From contig JBHENN010000031.1 in NCBI GenBank assembly GCA_046262015.1, forward strand, positions 1 to 43,020: DNA of 43,020 bases, written 5' to 3'. The stretch is from JBHENN01 sp046262015. Lineage in GTDB: Bacteria > Actinomycetota > CADDZG01 > WHSQ01. Position 1 is the stretch's first letter. The number at the start of each line of letters is the position of its first letter. The translations under genes were made by a program, and so were the position numbers. The notes beneath the pieces are model-generated. The model was not told the DNA's origin and did not search any database. It saw nothing but the letters and a program-made list of their open reading frames with translations. Shown here in pieces: positions 8,494-17,292 of the stretch.

Positions 8494-10662
8494 ATGCTGG
8501 AACGTCTGGCGCGCTGGAGCTACGGGCACCGGTGGACGATGGTCGGGATCTGGGTCGCCGTGCTGGTCGGCATGAACGTCCTGTCGGGCGCCGTCGGGGG
8601 CGACTATTCGAACGAGTTCTCGCTTCCCGGAACCGAGTCTCAGGAGGCGTTCGACCTCTTGTCCGACCGGTTCCCGGAGCGTTCCGGAGACACCGCCGAC
8701 ATCGCGGTCAAGGCGGATGACGGCGTGGCTGCCCCGGCGGTTCGTCGCCGGCTGGAGGCGTTCTTCGAGACGATCGAGCGCTTCGACCACGTGCAGGGGG
8801 TCCAGAGCCCGTACGCCCGGGGGGGCGAGAGACAGGTCTCGCCGGACGGCAAGATCGCGTTCGCCACGATCCAGTTCGACGTGACCGCAGACAAGGTCCC
8901 GGTCGAGCAGATCGTCGCGATGAAGGAGGCGGCCGCCGAGGCGGCCACGGACGACCTTCAGATCGAGCTGGGGGGGAGCGTCGTCCAGTTCGCCGAGTTC
9001 GAGGAGCCTCAGGGCGCCGAAGCGGTGGGCTTTTTGGCCGCGATCTTCATCCTCCTGGTGACCTTCGGCTCCGTGCTCGCGATGGGCCTGCCCCTGATGA
9101 CCGCGTTGTTCGGCATCGGCATCGGTCTGGCCCTCATCGTGCTGTCGGCCAACTTCCTCAACGTCCCGGACTTCACCCCGCAGCTCGCCTCGATGATCGG
9201 GATCGGCGTGGGCATCGACTACGCCCTCTTCATCGTCACCCGCTACCGGCAGCACCTGCATGACGGCATGACCCCCGAGGAGGCCACGGTCGCCGCGATC
9301 ACGACCTCCGGGCGAGCGGTGCTCTTCGCCGGCGTCGTGGTCGTCATCTCGTTCCTCGGGATCCTCCTCATGGGCTTCGCGTTCGTCGAAGGGGTTGCGG
9401 TGGGCGGCGCGTCGGCCGTCCTCGTGACGATGATCGCGTCGGTGACGCTTCTGCCGGCGGTCCTCGGCTTCGTCGGGAATAACATCGACAAGCTCCATCT
9501 GCCGCGGCTGCTCCATCGCCACGAGACGACCCCGCGCGCGTCCGTCTGGTTCAGGTGGAGCCGCGTGATCCAGCGGCGCCCGGCGCCGATAGCGGTGGTG
9601 GCGCTGCTCGTGTTGGTGGCGATGACGATCCCGCTGTTCTCCCTCCGGTTGGGGACCGCCGACGCGGGCAGCGGCGCCGCGTCCCGGTCGAGCCGGCGCG
9701 CCTACGACCTTCTGTCCGACGGGTTCGGACCGGGGTTCAACGGCCCGTTCCTCCTCGCCGCAGACCTGTCCGGCGGCAGCGACGCCCACGACCTGCAGGC
9801 GCTGAGGGCGCGCCTCGCGAAGGTCGAGGGTGTGGCGGCGGTCGGGCCTCCGATAGCCAACCCCGCCGGGGATGCGGCCATCCTGTCGGTCTTCCCCACG
9901 ACCTCGCCCCAGGACGAGCGGACGAACAGCCTGGTGCATCGCCTGCGCGACGACGTGATCCCCGCGGCAACCGCGGGAACCGGCATGAAGGTGTTGGTCG
10001 GCGGGCTGACCGCAGGGACCGTCGACTTCTCCGAGAAGAGCGCAGAGCGCCTGCCCGTCCTGATCGGCGTCGTGCTGCTTCTGTCCTTCGTCCTGCTCGT
10101 AGCCGTGTTCCGTTCGGTCCTGGTTCCGCTCAAGGCGGTCGTGATGAACCTGTTGTCGATCGGGGCGGCGTACGGCGTCGTCGTCGCCATCTTCCAGTGG
10201 GGTTGGTTCAAAGGCGCGGTGGGGCTCGAGACCACCGGTCCGATCGAGGCGTGGGTCCCGATGATGCTGTTCACGATCCTGTTCGGGTTGTCGATGGACT
10301 ACGAGATCTTCCTGCTGTCGAGGATCCGGGAGGACTACGTCCGGACGAAGGACAACAGCCTGGCCGTCGCCAACGGCGTTGCCGCAACGGCGCGTGTGAT
10401 CACGGCCGCAGCGGCGATCATGGTGACCGTCTTCCTCTCGTTCGTGATCGGCTTCGACGAGCGCGCGATCAAGCTCTTCGGCCTGGGGCTCGCCGTGGCT
10501 ATCTTCGTGGACGCGACGGTCATCCGGATGGTCCTCGTGCCGGCGGCGATGGAGCTGCTGGGGAAAGCCAATTGGTGGTTCCCCGACTGGCTCGCTCGCA
10601 TCGTGCCCCGCATCTCGGTGGAGCCCGAGACCGCTCCCAAGCCCGACCTGGAGGCCGCCTGA
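8494..10662 (+). CDS. MMPL/RND-family membrane transporter
   Basis: A 722-residue transporter of the MMPL branch of the RND superfamily, driven by proton motive force and exporting lipids or drugs. The usual duplicated layout is visible: one N-terminal helix, a periplasmic loop, and a helical bundle with GIGVGIDYALFIVTRYRQ. A second loop and a second bundle with LFGLSMDYEIFLLSRIRE follow. The GIDYA and SMDYE motifs carry the membrane-embedded Asp-Tyr pairs expected for proton relay. A strong GAGGAGGG Shine-Dalgarno precedes ATG 8494. Divergence from a MarR regulator suggests ligand-inducible export. Substrate unknown. Confidence 0.93.
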   Translation: MLERLARWSYGHRWTMVGIWVAVLVGMNVLSGAVGGDYSNEFSLPGTESQEAFDLLSDRFPERSGDTADIAVKADDGVAAPAVRRRLEAFFETIERFDHVQGVQSPYARGGERQVSPDGKIAFATIQFDVTADKVPVEQIVAMKEAAAEAATDDLQIELGGSVVQFAEFEEPQGAEAVGFLAAIFILLVTFGSVLAMGLPLMTALFGIGIGLALIVLSANFLNVPDFTPQLASMIGIGVGIDYALFIVTRYRQHLHDGMTPEEATVAAITTSGRAVLFAGVVVVISFLGILLMGFAFVEGVAVGGASAVLVTMIASVTLLPAVLGFVGNNIDKLHLPRLLHRHETTPRASVWFRWSRVIQRRPAPIAVVALLVLVAMTIPLFSLRLGTADAGSGAASRSSRRAYDLLSDGFGPGFNGPFLLAADLSGGSDAHDLQALRARLAKVEGVAAVGPPIANPAGDAAILSVFPTTSPQDERTNSLVHRLRDDVIPAATAGTGMKVLVGGLTAGTVDFSEKSAERLPVLIGVVLLLSFVLLVAVFRSVLVPLKAVVMNLLSIGAAYGVVVAIFQWGWFKGAVGLETTGPIEAWVPMMLFTILFGLSMDYEIFLLSRIREDYVRTKDNSLAVANGVAATARVITAAAAIMVTVFLSFVIGFDERAIKLFGLGLAVAIFVDATVIRMVLVPAAMELLGKANWWFPDWLARIVPRISVEPETAPKPDLEAA

Positions 10663-10673
10663 CGCCGAGAGGC

Positions 10674-10704
10674 TTGAACGGCCGGCTCGCCCGAGACTTA
10701 TCCT
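10674..10704 (+). promoter_or_regulatory. Likely promoter of the tyrosine catabolic operon
   Basis: TTGAAC at 10674-10679 and TATCCT at 10699-10704 (19-nt spacer; TTATCC gives 18) lie upstream of hppD. A strong AAGGAGGTG Shine-Dalgarno before ATG 10730 follows. No operator palindrome was noticed. Confidence 0.4.
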
Positions 10705-10729
10705 GTGGTCCCCACAAGGAGGTGGAGCG

Positions 10730-11827
10730 ATGGTGAGCCAACAGGATCCGTTCCCGATCCTCGGGATCGACCACTTGCATCTCTACGTCGGCAACGCCAA
10801 GCAGGCCGCGCACTACTACCGCGCGCTCGGGTTCACGCCGATCGCGTTCCGGGGTCTCGAGACGGGCACCCGGGACCGCGCCTCGTGGGTCGTGCAGCAA
10901 GGGGACGTCCGGTTCGTGTTCACGGGCGCGCTCGGCCCGGGGGGTTCGATCGCCGAGCACGTCCGGGCCCATGGCGACGGGGTCCACGATGTCGCGCTGC
11001 GCGTCCCAGATGCGGAGGAGGCGTACCGCCTCGCGGTCGAGCGGGGAGCGTCGGGCGTCGCCGACCCGGAGGTCTTCGAGGACGAGCACGGCAAGCTGGT
11101 TCGAGCGGCCATCGCGACCTACGGAGAGACGATCCACTCGCTGATCAGCCGGGACGACTACTCGGGCGCGTTCTTCCCGGGTTTCGCCCCGGTGGGCGGC
11201 GCGTCGGACACCTCCGGAGCCGGGATCCGTCACATCGACCACGTCGTCGGCAACGTCGAGCTCGGCAAGATGGACGAGTGGGTCTCGTTCTACGAGCGGG
11301 TCATGGGATTCACCGAGCTCCGGCACTTCTCCGACGACGAGATCTCTACCGAGTACTCGGCTCTCATGTCGAAGGTCGTGTGGGACGGAGAGGGAAAGAT
11401 CAAGCTCCCGATCAACGAGCCCGCCGAGGGCAAGCGCAGGTCGCAGATAGAGGAGTACCTCGAGTACTACGGTACCCCCGGGGTCCAGCACGTCGCGATG
11501 GCCTCGGACGACATCGTCGCGACGGTGGAGGCGATGCGGCGCGCCGGGATCGAGTTTCTGCGCGTCCCCGACACTTATTACGAGGAGGTACGCGACCGCG
11601 TCTCCGAGGTGGCGTCCCAGATCGACGCGTTGCGACGGAACGGCATCCTCGTGGACAAGGACGAGGACGGCTATCTCCTGCAGATATTCACGAAGCCCGT
11701 GCAGGATCGCCCCACGATGTTCTTCGAGGTCATCGAACGCCACGGCTCGAAGGGTTTCGGAGCAGGCAACTTCAAGGCGCTCTTCGAGGCGATCGAGCGC
11801 GAGCAGGCAGCCCGGGGCAACCTCTAA
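10730..11827 (+). CDS. hppD: 4-hydroxyphenylpyruvate dioxygenase
   Basis: Non-haem Fe(II) dioxygenase converting 4-hydroxyphenylpyruvate to homogentisate, second step of tyrosine breakdown. The 365-residue product has two VOC domains (about residues 10-145 and 165-350). The iron triad is His171 (in RHIDHVVGNVE), His254 (GVQHVAMASDD) and Glu333 (FFEVIERHG). Their 83- and 79-residue spacings match those known for the Streptomyces enzyme. AAGGAGGTG lies just before the ATG. hmgA begins 16 nt after its stop, and fah follows, so three successive pathway steps are encoded together. Confidence 0.97.
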   Translation: MVSQQDPFPILGIDHLHLYVGNAKQAAHYYRALGFTPIAFRGLETGTRDRASWVVQQGDVRFVFTGALGPGGSIAEHVRAHGDGVHDVALRVPDAEEAYRLAVERGASGVADPEVFEDEHGKLVRAAIATYGETIHSLISRDDYSGAFFPGFAPVGGASDTSGAGIRHIDHVVGNVELGKMDEWVSFYERVMGFTELRHFSDDEISTEYSALMSKVVWDGEGKIKLPINEPAEGKRRSQIEEYLEYYGTPGVQHVAMASDDIVATVEAMRRAGIEFLRVPDTYYEEVRDRVSEVASQIDALRRNGILVDKDEDGYLLQIFTKPVQDRPTMFFEVIERHGSKGFGAGNFKALFEAIEREQAARGNL

Positions 11828-11843
11828 CTCTGAGGAGGGACGC

Positions 11844-12962
11844 ATGGAGGTCGTGCACTCGAAGGGCACGGTGACAAGGCAGGCTCACGTGGGCGTGCCC
11901 GAGGGCACGTACGAGGAGGAGCACGGTCGCGAAGCGTTTGCCGGGAGAGCGAGCCATCTCTACAGGCTCCACCCGCCCACCGCGTGGGTCCGGATCGACG
12001 GACCCCTGCGGCCGCGTGCCTTCAACCTCAACGAGATGAGGCCCGAGGATCTCACCGATCCCGATGCAGGCTGGCAACTGATAGCCGGGAACGACGACGT
12101 CCGGCTGTACGTGAGCCGTCGCAGCGAACCGATGAGCTACTTCCTGCGTGACGCCGACGGAGACGTGTGCTATTTCGTCCATCGGGGCACGGGCACGATC
12201 GAGACCGACTACGGACCCCTCGGTTACCGCGAGGGGGACTACGTGATCGTGCCGAAGGGGACCACCCACCGGGTCGTGCCCGATGCAGATGACAACTTCT
12301 TCTTCGTGATCGAGGGTTCGGGAGAGTTCCGCATCCCCGATCGGGGCTTGATGGGACGCCATGCCCAGTTCGATCCCGGTGTGCTCGAGGTCCCCGAGCC
12401 CGACCCGCACCGCGAGGAAGGCGAGTTCGAGGTCCGGGTCAAACGGGACGGGTCCTTCACGTCCCTGTGGTTCGCATGGCACCCGCTCGACGTCGTTGGG
12501 TGGCAAGGGGATCTGTCGCCGGTGAGGTTGAACGTTCTCGATCACAGGCCCGTCTACTCACCGAGCTATCACATGCCCCCGTCGGCTCACTGCACCTTCG
12601 CGAACGAGGGTTTCGTGATCTGTTCGTTCGTACCGCGTCCTCTGGAAGAGGACCCGGCCGTCTTGAAGGTGCCCTTCTATCACGCGAACATCGACGCAGA
12701 CGAGGTGCTCTTCTATCACTCCGGTGATTACTTCAGCCGCGCCGGGATCGATCGCGGCTACATGACCCTGCACCCCCAGGGCGTTCATCACGGCCCTCAG
12801 CCCGCGGCCATCGAGGCGTCCAAGAGCAAGGAGCGCACCGACGAGATCGCGGTCATGGTCGAGACCGAGCGACCTCTCGTACCGTCCGATGAGGCGACCG
12901 CGGTCTTGGTGACCGAGTACGAGACCTCGTGGGCGCGTGGGATGGGTCTCCTGGACGAGTGA
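11844..12962 (+). CDS. hmgA: Homogentisate 1,2-dioxygenase (short form)
   Basis: Opens the ring of homogentisate to maleylacetoacetate. At 372 residues it is shorter than the roughly 430-445 of human and proteobacterial enzymes. The metal site is recognisable in the C-terminal half: His280 and Glu287 in PFYHANIDADEVLFY, and His316 in HPQGVHHGPQPAA. The Glu is seven residues after the His, against six in the human protein, as I recall for the short actinobacterial/archaeal type. GAGGAGGG precedes ATG 11844. The position between hppD and fah confirms the role. Confidence 0.92.
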   Translation: MEVVHSKGTVTRQAHVGVPEGTYEEEHGREAFAGRASHLYRLHPPTAWVRIDGPLRPRAFNLNEMRPEDLTDPDAGWQLIAGNDDVRLYVSRRSEPMSYFLRDADGDVCYFVHRGTGTIETDYGPLGYREGDYVIVPKGTTHRVVPDADDNFFFVIEGSGEFRIPDRGLMGRHAQFDPGVLEVPEPDPHREEGEFEVRVKRDGSFTSLWFAWHPLDVVGWQGDLSPVRLNVLDHRPVYSPSYHMPPSAHCTFANEGFVICSFVPRPLEEDPAVLKVPFYHANIDADEVLFYHSGDYFSRAGIDRGYMTLHPQGVHHGPQPAAIEASKSKERTDEIAVMVETERPLVPSDEATAVLVTEYETSWARGMGLLDE

Positions 12963-12985
12963 TCTACCTCTTCGCGACGACCTAG

Positions 12986-13957
12986 GTGCGGCTCTACCGC
13001 TACCTTTCTGCTCGGGCCGGCCTCCAGCCGCGCGTGGCGATCGCTCCTCTCGGAGGCGCGCCGGTGGATCTGTTCGATGCCTATAGAGAGGTCAGGGGAA
13101 CCGTGCTGGGCATCGGCGACCCGACGTTCCCGACCTCGCTCCTTCCTCTGATCGAGGCCGGCCCCGGCGTCTGGACCGATCTCTCGGAGGTGGTGAGCGT
13201 CGCAGCGCGCGACCGGACCCTGGTGGTGGACGAGCACCAGGAGGGGTTCAGATGGTTGTGCCCTCTGGATAGGGCCGCCTCGCTCAAGGACTTCCTCGCG
13301 TTCGAGGACCACGTCGTGAGGGGTGCACGGCGCCGGCGAACCGAGGTGCCCGCTTACTGGTACGAGGCACCCGTCTATTACAAGGGCAACCATCGCGCCC
13401 TCATAGGCCCGGACGATGACTGCCCGTGGCCGGCGTACACCGATCATCTCGATTTCGAGCTCGAGCTGGCGCTCATCGTCGGCAGGCGAGGTAAGGACCT
13501 GAAGCCTCAGGATGCGGGCGGGCACGTGTTCGGGTTCACTATCCTCAACGACTTCTCGGCGCGCGACGTGCAAGCGCATGAGATGACCGCGTGGCTGGGT
13601 CCGGCCAAAGGCAAGGACTTCGCCAACGCTATCGGCCCGTGTGTGGTTACCGCCGACGAGGTTGGCGTCGAGCCCGATCTCGAGATGACCTGCCGCGTCA
13701 ATGGAGAGACCTGGGGGCGTGCCCGCTCGTCGGACATGCACTGGAGCTGGGGCGAGATCATCGCCCACGTCTCGCGCGCCGAGGACATCTATCCCGGCGA
13801 CGTCTACGGCTCGGGCACGCCGGGTGGATGCTGTGGACTCGACCTCGGCCGGCGCCTGGATCCGGGTGATGTCGTCGAGCTCGAGATCGAGAAGATCGGC
13901 ATCCTGCGGAACCGGATCGGTTCGCCGCCTCCGGGCGCCGGGCTTCGAGGGCTCTAG
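12986..13957 (+). CDS. Fumarylacetoacetase-family hydrolase
   Basis: Last step of homogentisate breakdown: fumarylacetoacetate to fumarate and acetoacetate. The 323-residue product has the FAH-fold metal motif DFELELALIVG (Glu158, Glu160) and ILNDFSARDVQ (Asp189). The GTG at 12986 directly follows an in-frame TAG (12983-12985), so no earlier start is possible; no Shine-Dalgarno is evident. Shorter than eukaryotic FAH (about 420), as in many bacteria. No maleylacetoacetate isomerase gene lies nearby. Its stop shares a CTAG palindrome with the convergent E2 gene. Confidence 0.88.
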   Translation: MRLYRYLSARAGLQPRVAIAPLGGAPVDLFDAYREVRGTVLGIGDPTFPTSLLPLIEAGPGVWTDLSEVVSVAARDRTLVVDEHQEGFRWLCPLDRAASLKDFLAFEDHVVRGARRRRTEVPAYWYEAPVYYKGNHRALIGPDDDCPWPAYTDHLDFELELALIVGRRGKDLKPQDAGGHVFGFTILNDFSARDVQAHEMTAWLGPAKGKDFANAIGPCVVTADEVGVEPDLEMTCRVNGETWGRARSSDMHWSWGEIIAHVSRAEDIYPGDVYGSGTPGGCCGLDLGRRLDPGDVVELEIEKIGILRNRIGSPPPGAGLRGL

Positions 13958-15135
13958 CTCTCGGGCGCGAGCCGGGCCGGGTCCTCCAGCAGCTCGATCA
14001 CGTCGAGGCAGAAGCGCGCCGCGGTCATGCCGTCGAGGATCCGGTGGTCGAACGTGAGGGAGAGGTTCATCATCTTCCGGATGACGATCTGACCGTCACG
14101 CACGACGGGTCGGTCGACGGCGCGATGCACGCCGAGGATCGCGGCTTGGGGATGGAAGACGATCGGCGTCGCCATCAACCCCCCGAACCGTCCGGGGCTG
14201 GTGACCGTGAACGTCGCATCCCGCAGGTCGGCCGCGGAGATGGACCCGTCGCGGGTAGCGGCCGCGAGCCGATCGATCTCACCGGCGATGTCCCGCAGGC
14301 TTAGCGTCGCCGCGGCGCGTACGACGGGAACGGTCAGGCCCGCAGGAGTGTCTACCGCGATGCCGATGTCGTAGCGGTCGTGGTACACGACCTCTCCCGC
14401 GTCGTCGTCGAGCGAGGCGTTCAGGACGGGATGGGCCTCGAGGCCCGCCACCACCGCTTTCACGATGAAGGGTAGGAACGTGAGGCGTGGCGCTTCGGGA
14501 GCGCGCTCGTTCGCGAGCCGCCGGACGGCGTCGAGCTCGGTGACGTCGCATTCTTCGACGTGGGTGACCGGCGGCACGGTGAGGTGGGCGCTGGTCATGC
14601 GCTCCGCAACCTTCCGGCGCACGCCCCGGAGGGGTTCACGCCGCGGTGCACCGTCCCCTGATGCGCCTCCTGGTGGGCGATCCTCGGCCCTCGAGCCGGC
14701 GGCCGCCTCGACGTCCCGGCGCTCGATGCGGCCTTTGGGTCCCGTGCCGGCGACCGTTGCCAGGTCCACGCCGAGCTCGCGCGCCAGCTTGCGGACCGGA
14801 GGCATCGCCTGCACCGCCCCGGCACCCCCGTTCGGCTCCGCACGCACCGCGACGGCCGCGGCCGGCGGGGACCCGGCGCGGCCGTCGCCGGAAAGGTCCC
14901 CGGGGGTGCCGATCGTCACGAGGACCGTGCCTACCGGCACGCCCTCTCCCGCCGGGACGTGGATCTTGGTCACGACGCCTTCGAACGGGGATGGGATCTC
15001 CGCGGTGGCCTTGTCGGTGATCACGTCGACCAGGGGGGCGTCCTCGGCCACGTGGTCGCCCTCGCTCACCAACCAGCGGTCGATCTCTGCCTCGGTGACG
15101 CCTTCGCCCAGGTCGGGGAGCTTGAAGTCCGCCAT
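13954..15135 (-). CDS. bkdB: Branched-chain 2-oxoacid dehydrogenase E2 (dihydrolipoyl acyltransferase)
   Basis: Core acyltransferase of a 2-oxoacid dehydrogenase complex, 393 residues. In order: a lipoyl domain with Lys42 in VITDKATAEIPSP, a flexible Ala/Gly/Pro linker, an E1/E3-binding domain (PPVRKLARELGVDLATVAG, with KGRI after it), and the catalytic domain ending TFDHRILDGMTAARF, where His364 and Asp368 are the active-site pair. Start 15135 is 7 nt after the E1beta stop. Assignment to branched-chain rather than pyruvate substrates rests on the leucine/valine dehydrogenase at the operon head. No E3 gene is in the window. Confidence 0.93.
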   Translation of the reverse strand: MADFKLPDLGEGVTEAEIDRWLVSEGDHVAEDAPLVDVITDKATAEIPSPFEGVVTKIHVPAGEGVPVGTVLVTIGTPGDLSGDGRAGSPPAAAVAVRAEPNGGAGAVQAMPPVRKLARELGVDLATVAGTGPKGRIERRDVEAAAGSRAEDRPPGGASGDGAPRREPLRGVRRKVAERMTSAHLTVPPVTHVEECDVTELDAVRRLANERAPEAPRLTFLPFIVKAVVAGLEAHPVLNASLDDDAGEVVYHDRYDIGIAVDTPAGLTVPVVRAAATLSLRDIAGEIDRLAAATRDGSISAADLRDATFTVTSPGRFGGLMATPIVFHPQAAILGVHRAVDRPVVRDGQIVIRKMMNLSLTFDHRILDGMTAARFCLDVIELLEDPARLAPES

Positions 15136-15142
15136 CAGCGCA

Positions 15143-16153
15143 TCAGTACTCGAGGACCTTCACCGCTCCCGCCAGGATGCGGTCGACCGACGGCAGATAG
15201 TCGTCTTCGTTCGCGAACTGTGGGAACGGGACGTCGAAACCGGTCACTCGGACCACCGGAGCCTCGAGGTCGAGCATGGCACGTTCGTGCACCAGGCTGG
15301 ATATCTCGGCCCCGAGCCCCGCCGTCCGCGGTGCCTCGTGTACGACCAGGACACGCCCGCACCGGGAGGCACTGGCGACGATCGTCTCGACGTCGAGCGG
15401 ATAGAGCGACCGGAGATCGACGACGCGCGCCTCCACCCCTCGTTCGGTCGCGAGCCGCTCGGCGGCCTGGAGCGACAACGGCAGCGTCGCACCGTACGTC
15501 ACGATGGCGAGATCGCTTCCCTCCCGTGCTATCCGGGCGAGGCTCAGGACCTCGTTGTAGATGCCGTTCCCGTCGGCTGCCGGAAAGGGCAGGCTCTCGT
15601 CCACCTCGGCGCGCCCTGCTCGGTAGATCCGTTTGGGCTCCATGAAGATCACCGGGTCGGGGTCCCAGATCGCGGCCAGCATCATGTCGCGTGCGTCGCC
15701 GGGGGTCGTCGGACACACGACTTTGAGACCCGGCACGTGGGCGAACAGAGCTTCGGGGGAGTCGGAGTGCAGCTCCGGCGCGCGCACTCCACCGCCGAAC
15801 GGGATGCGCACGACTATCGACGCCGGCACCTCGCCCCTGGTCCGCCACGCGTACCGCGCCGCATGCGTCACGATCTGCTCGAACCCGGGATACACGAAGA
15901 CGTCGAACTGGATCTCTACGACGGGCAGGAGTCCGTACAGGGACATCCCGATCGCACTGCCGACGATGCCGGCTTCGGCCAGGGGCGTGTCGATGGTCCG
16001 CTCCTCCCCGAACCTGTCGAGCAACCCGCTGGTGACACGGAAGACACCCCCGGTGCGCGCGACGTCCTCGCCGAGCACGACGACGCGGTCGTCGGCTTCC
16101 ATCGCCTGGTGGAGGGCGAGGTTCAGCCCTTCGACCATGTTGATCTGACTCAC
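15143..16153 (-). CDS. bkdA2: Branched-chain 2-oxoacid dehydrogenase E1 beta subunit
   Basis: Transketolase-like beta chain, 336 residues from GTG 16153, which overlaps the E1alpha stop (GTGA). A longer open frame exists upstream but runs antiparallel through nothing useful and inside E1alpha, so the overlap start is preferred. Typical features are MEADDRVVVLGEDV near the N-terminus, the RFGEERTIDTPLAEAGIVG cofactor-binding segment, and ELHSDSPEALFAHVPGLKVV. With E1alpha it decarboxylates the 2-oxoacid on thiamine diphosphate and passes the acyl group to the E2 lipoate. Confidence 0.94.
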   Translation of the reverse strand: MSQINMVEGLNLALHQAMEADDRVVVLGEDVARTGGVFRVTSGLLDRFGEERTIDTPLAEAGIVGSAIGMSLYGLLPVVEIQFDVFVYPGFEQIVTHAARYAWRTRGEVPASIVVRIPFGGGVRAPELHSDSPEALFAHVPGLKVVCPTTPGDARDMMLAAIWDPDPVIFMEPKRIYRAGRAEVDESLPFPAADGNGIYNEVLSLARIAREGSDLAIVTYGATLPLSLQAAERLATERGVEARVVDLRSLYPLDVETIVASASRCGRVLVVHEAPRTAGLGAEISSLVHERAMLDLEAPVVRVTGFDVPFPQFANEDDYLPSVDRILAGAVKVLEY

Positions 16154-17292
16154 AACCGGGCGTCCCCCTCCGGCCGCTCCTCCTCGACATCCCCGGTAGA
16201 GGTCCCGGGCTGCGGGCCGAGAGGCTTCACCTCCGGGGGTCGCTCGACCGCCTCGAGCTCGGCCAGGGCCTCGTCGAAGGTCCACGGACGCCCGGACGCG
16301 TACACGCCGTCGAACAGGATCTCGCGCCCCGGCTGGTCGATCGCCTCCATCTGCGTCACCGCCGCCGCGATCGACTCCTTGGCCTCCCGGGCGATCCGCT
16401 CCTCGCCGTCGTCGTCGAGGATGCCCAGGCGACGCAGGAACCCCGCGGTGCGTTGCACGGGCTCGAGGTGCGTCCATCGTTCGGTCTCCGCCTCGTCGCG
16501 GTAGAGGCGGGGGTCGTCGGCGGTCCCGTGCGCCTTGAGCCGATAGCAGAAGGCCTCGATCAAGCTGGGTCCTCCACCGCCCCGGGCCCGGTCCAGGGCC
16601 GCGCGCGTCGCATCCCAGCATGCGATCGGGTCAAAACCGTCGATGCGCACGCCCGGCATCCCGTAGGCGGCGGCTTTCTCCGAGATCGTCGCCGTCGCGG
16701 TCTGTTTGCTGTAGGGCGTCGAGATGGCCCACTGGTTGTTCACGCAGAAGAAGACGGTCGCGACCTTGAGCACGGCGGCGAAATTCATCGCCTCGTGGAA
16801 GTCCCCTTCGGAGGTCGCGCCGTCCCCGAACCACACGAGCGACGCCGTGTTCTCCCGCCGGATCTTCGCCGCCCACGCGAGGCCGACGGCATGCGGTAGA
16901 TGGGTCGCGATCGGGACGCATATCGGGGCGACCCGGTGCTCGCGGGGGTTCCAGAAACCGTGGCTGCCGCCGAACCCTCGCCACCATGCGAGGACGGTTG
17001 CGGCCGATACCCCGCGCAGGATCCCCACGGCGTTCTGGCGGTACGACGGGAACACCCAGTCCGCGTCGTCACACGCGTAGAGCGGGCCGGCCTGCGTACC
17101 TTCCTCTCCCCAATAGAGCGCGTACGTGCCGATACGGCCCTGGCGCTGAAGGGCAACCGCTCGCTCGTCGAAGGTGCGCAGGAGCACCAGCCAGCGGAAC
17201 AGCTCCAGGAGGTCCTTCTCGCCGAGGCCCTCCGGTACTTCTCGATCGGGGATCGAGCGGCCATCCCCGATGATGCGAAGGGGCTCGCTCAC
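16150..17292 (-). CDS. bkdA1: Branched-chain 2-oxoacid dehydrogenase E1 alpha subunit
   Basis: Thiamine-diphosphate-binding alpha chain, 380 residues. The ThDP/Mg motif begins GDG at residues 156-158 and closes with Asn-Asn at 185-186 (FFCVNNQWAIS). The stretch YRLKAHGTADDPRLYRDE is the phosphorylation-loop region conserved in E1alpha proteins. ATG 17292 overlaps the dehydrogenase stop by 4 nt, and its own stop overlaps E1beta. The C-terminal tail after residue 350 is Pro/Glu-rich and probably disordered. Confidence 0.94.
   Translation of the reverse strand: MSEPLRIIGDGRSIPDREVPEGLGEKDLLELFRWLVLLRTFDERAVALQRQGRIGTYALYWGEEGTQAGPLYACDDADWVFPSYRQNAVGILRGVSAATVLAWWRGFGGSHGFWNPREHRVAPICVPIATHLPHAVGLAWAAKIRRENTASLVWFGDGATSEGDFHEAMNFAAVLKVATVFFCVNNQWAISTPYSKQTATATISEKAAAYGMPGVRIDGFDPIACWDATRAALDRARGGGGPSLIEAFCYRLKAHGTADDPRLYRDEAETERWTHLEPVQRTAGFLRRLGILDDDGEERIAREAKESIAAAVTQMEAIDQPGREILFDGVYASGRPWTFDEALAELEAVERPPEVKPLGPQPGTSTGDVEEERPEGDARL

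Noticed and set aside
8446..9939. 497-codon minus-strand frame opposite the MMPL gene
   Set aside because: Antisense shadow without motifs; the plus-strand transporter is complete.
14465..16504. Long plus-strand open frame (679 codons) opposite the E2/E1beta genes
   Set aside because: Low-complexity Arg/Ser-rich translation; the minus strand encodes clear enzyme motifs throughout. It is a GC-driven shadow.
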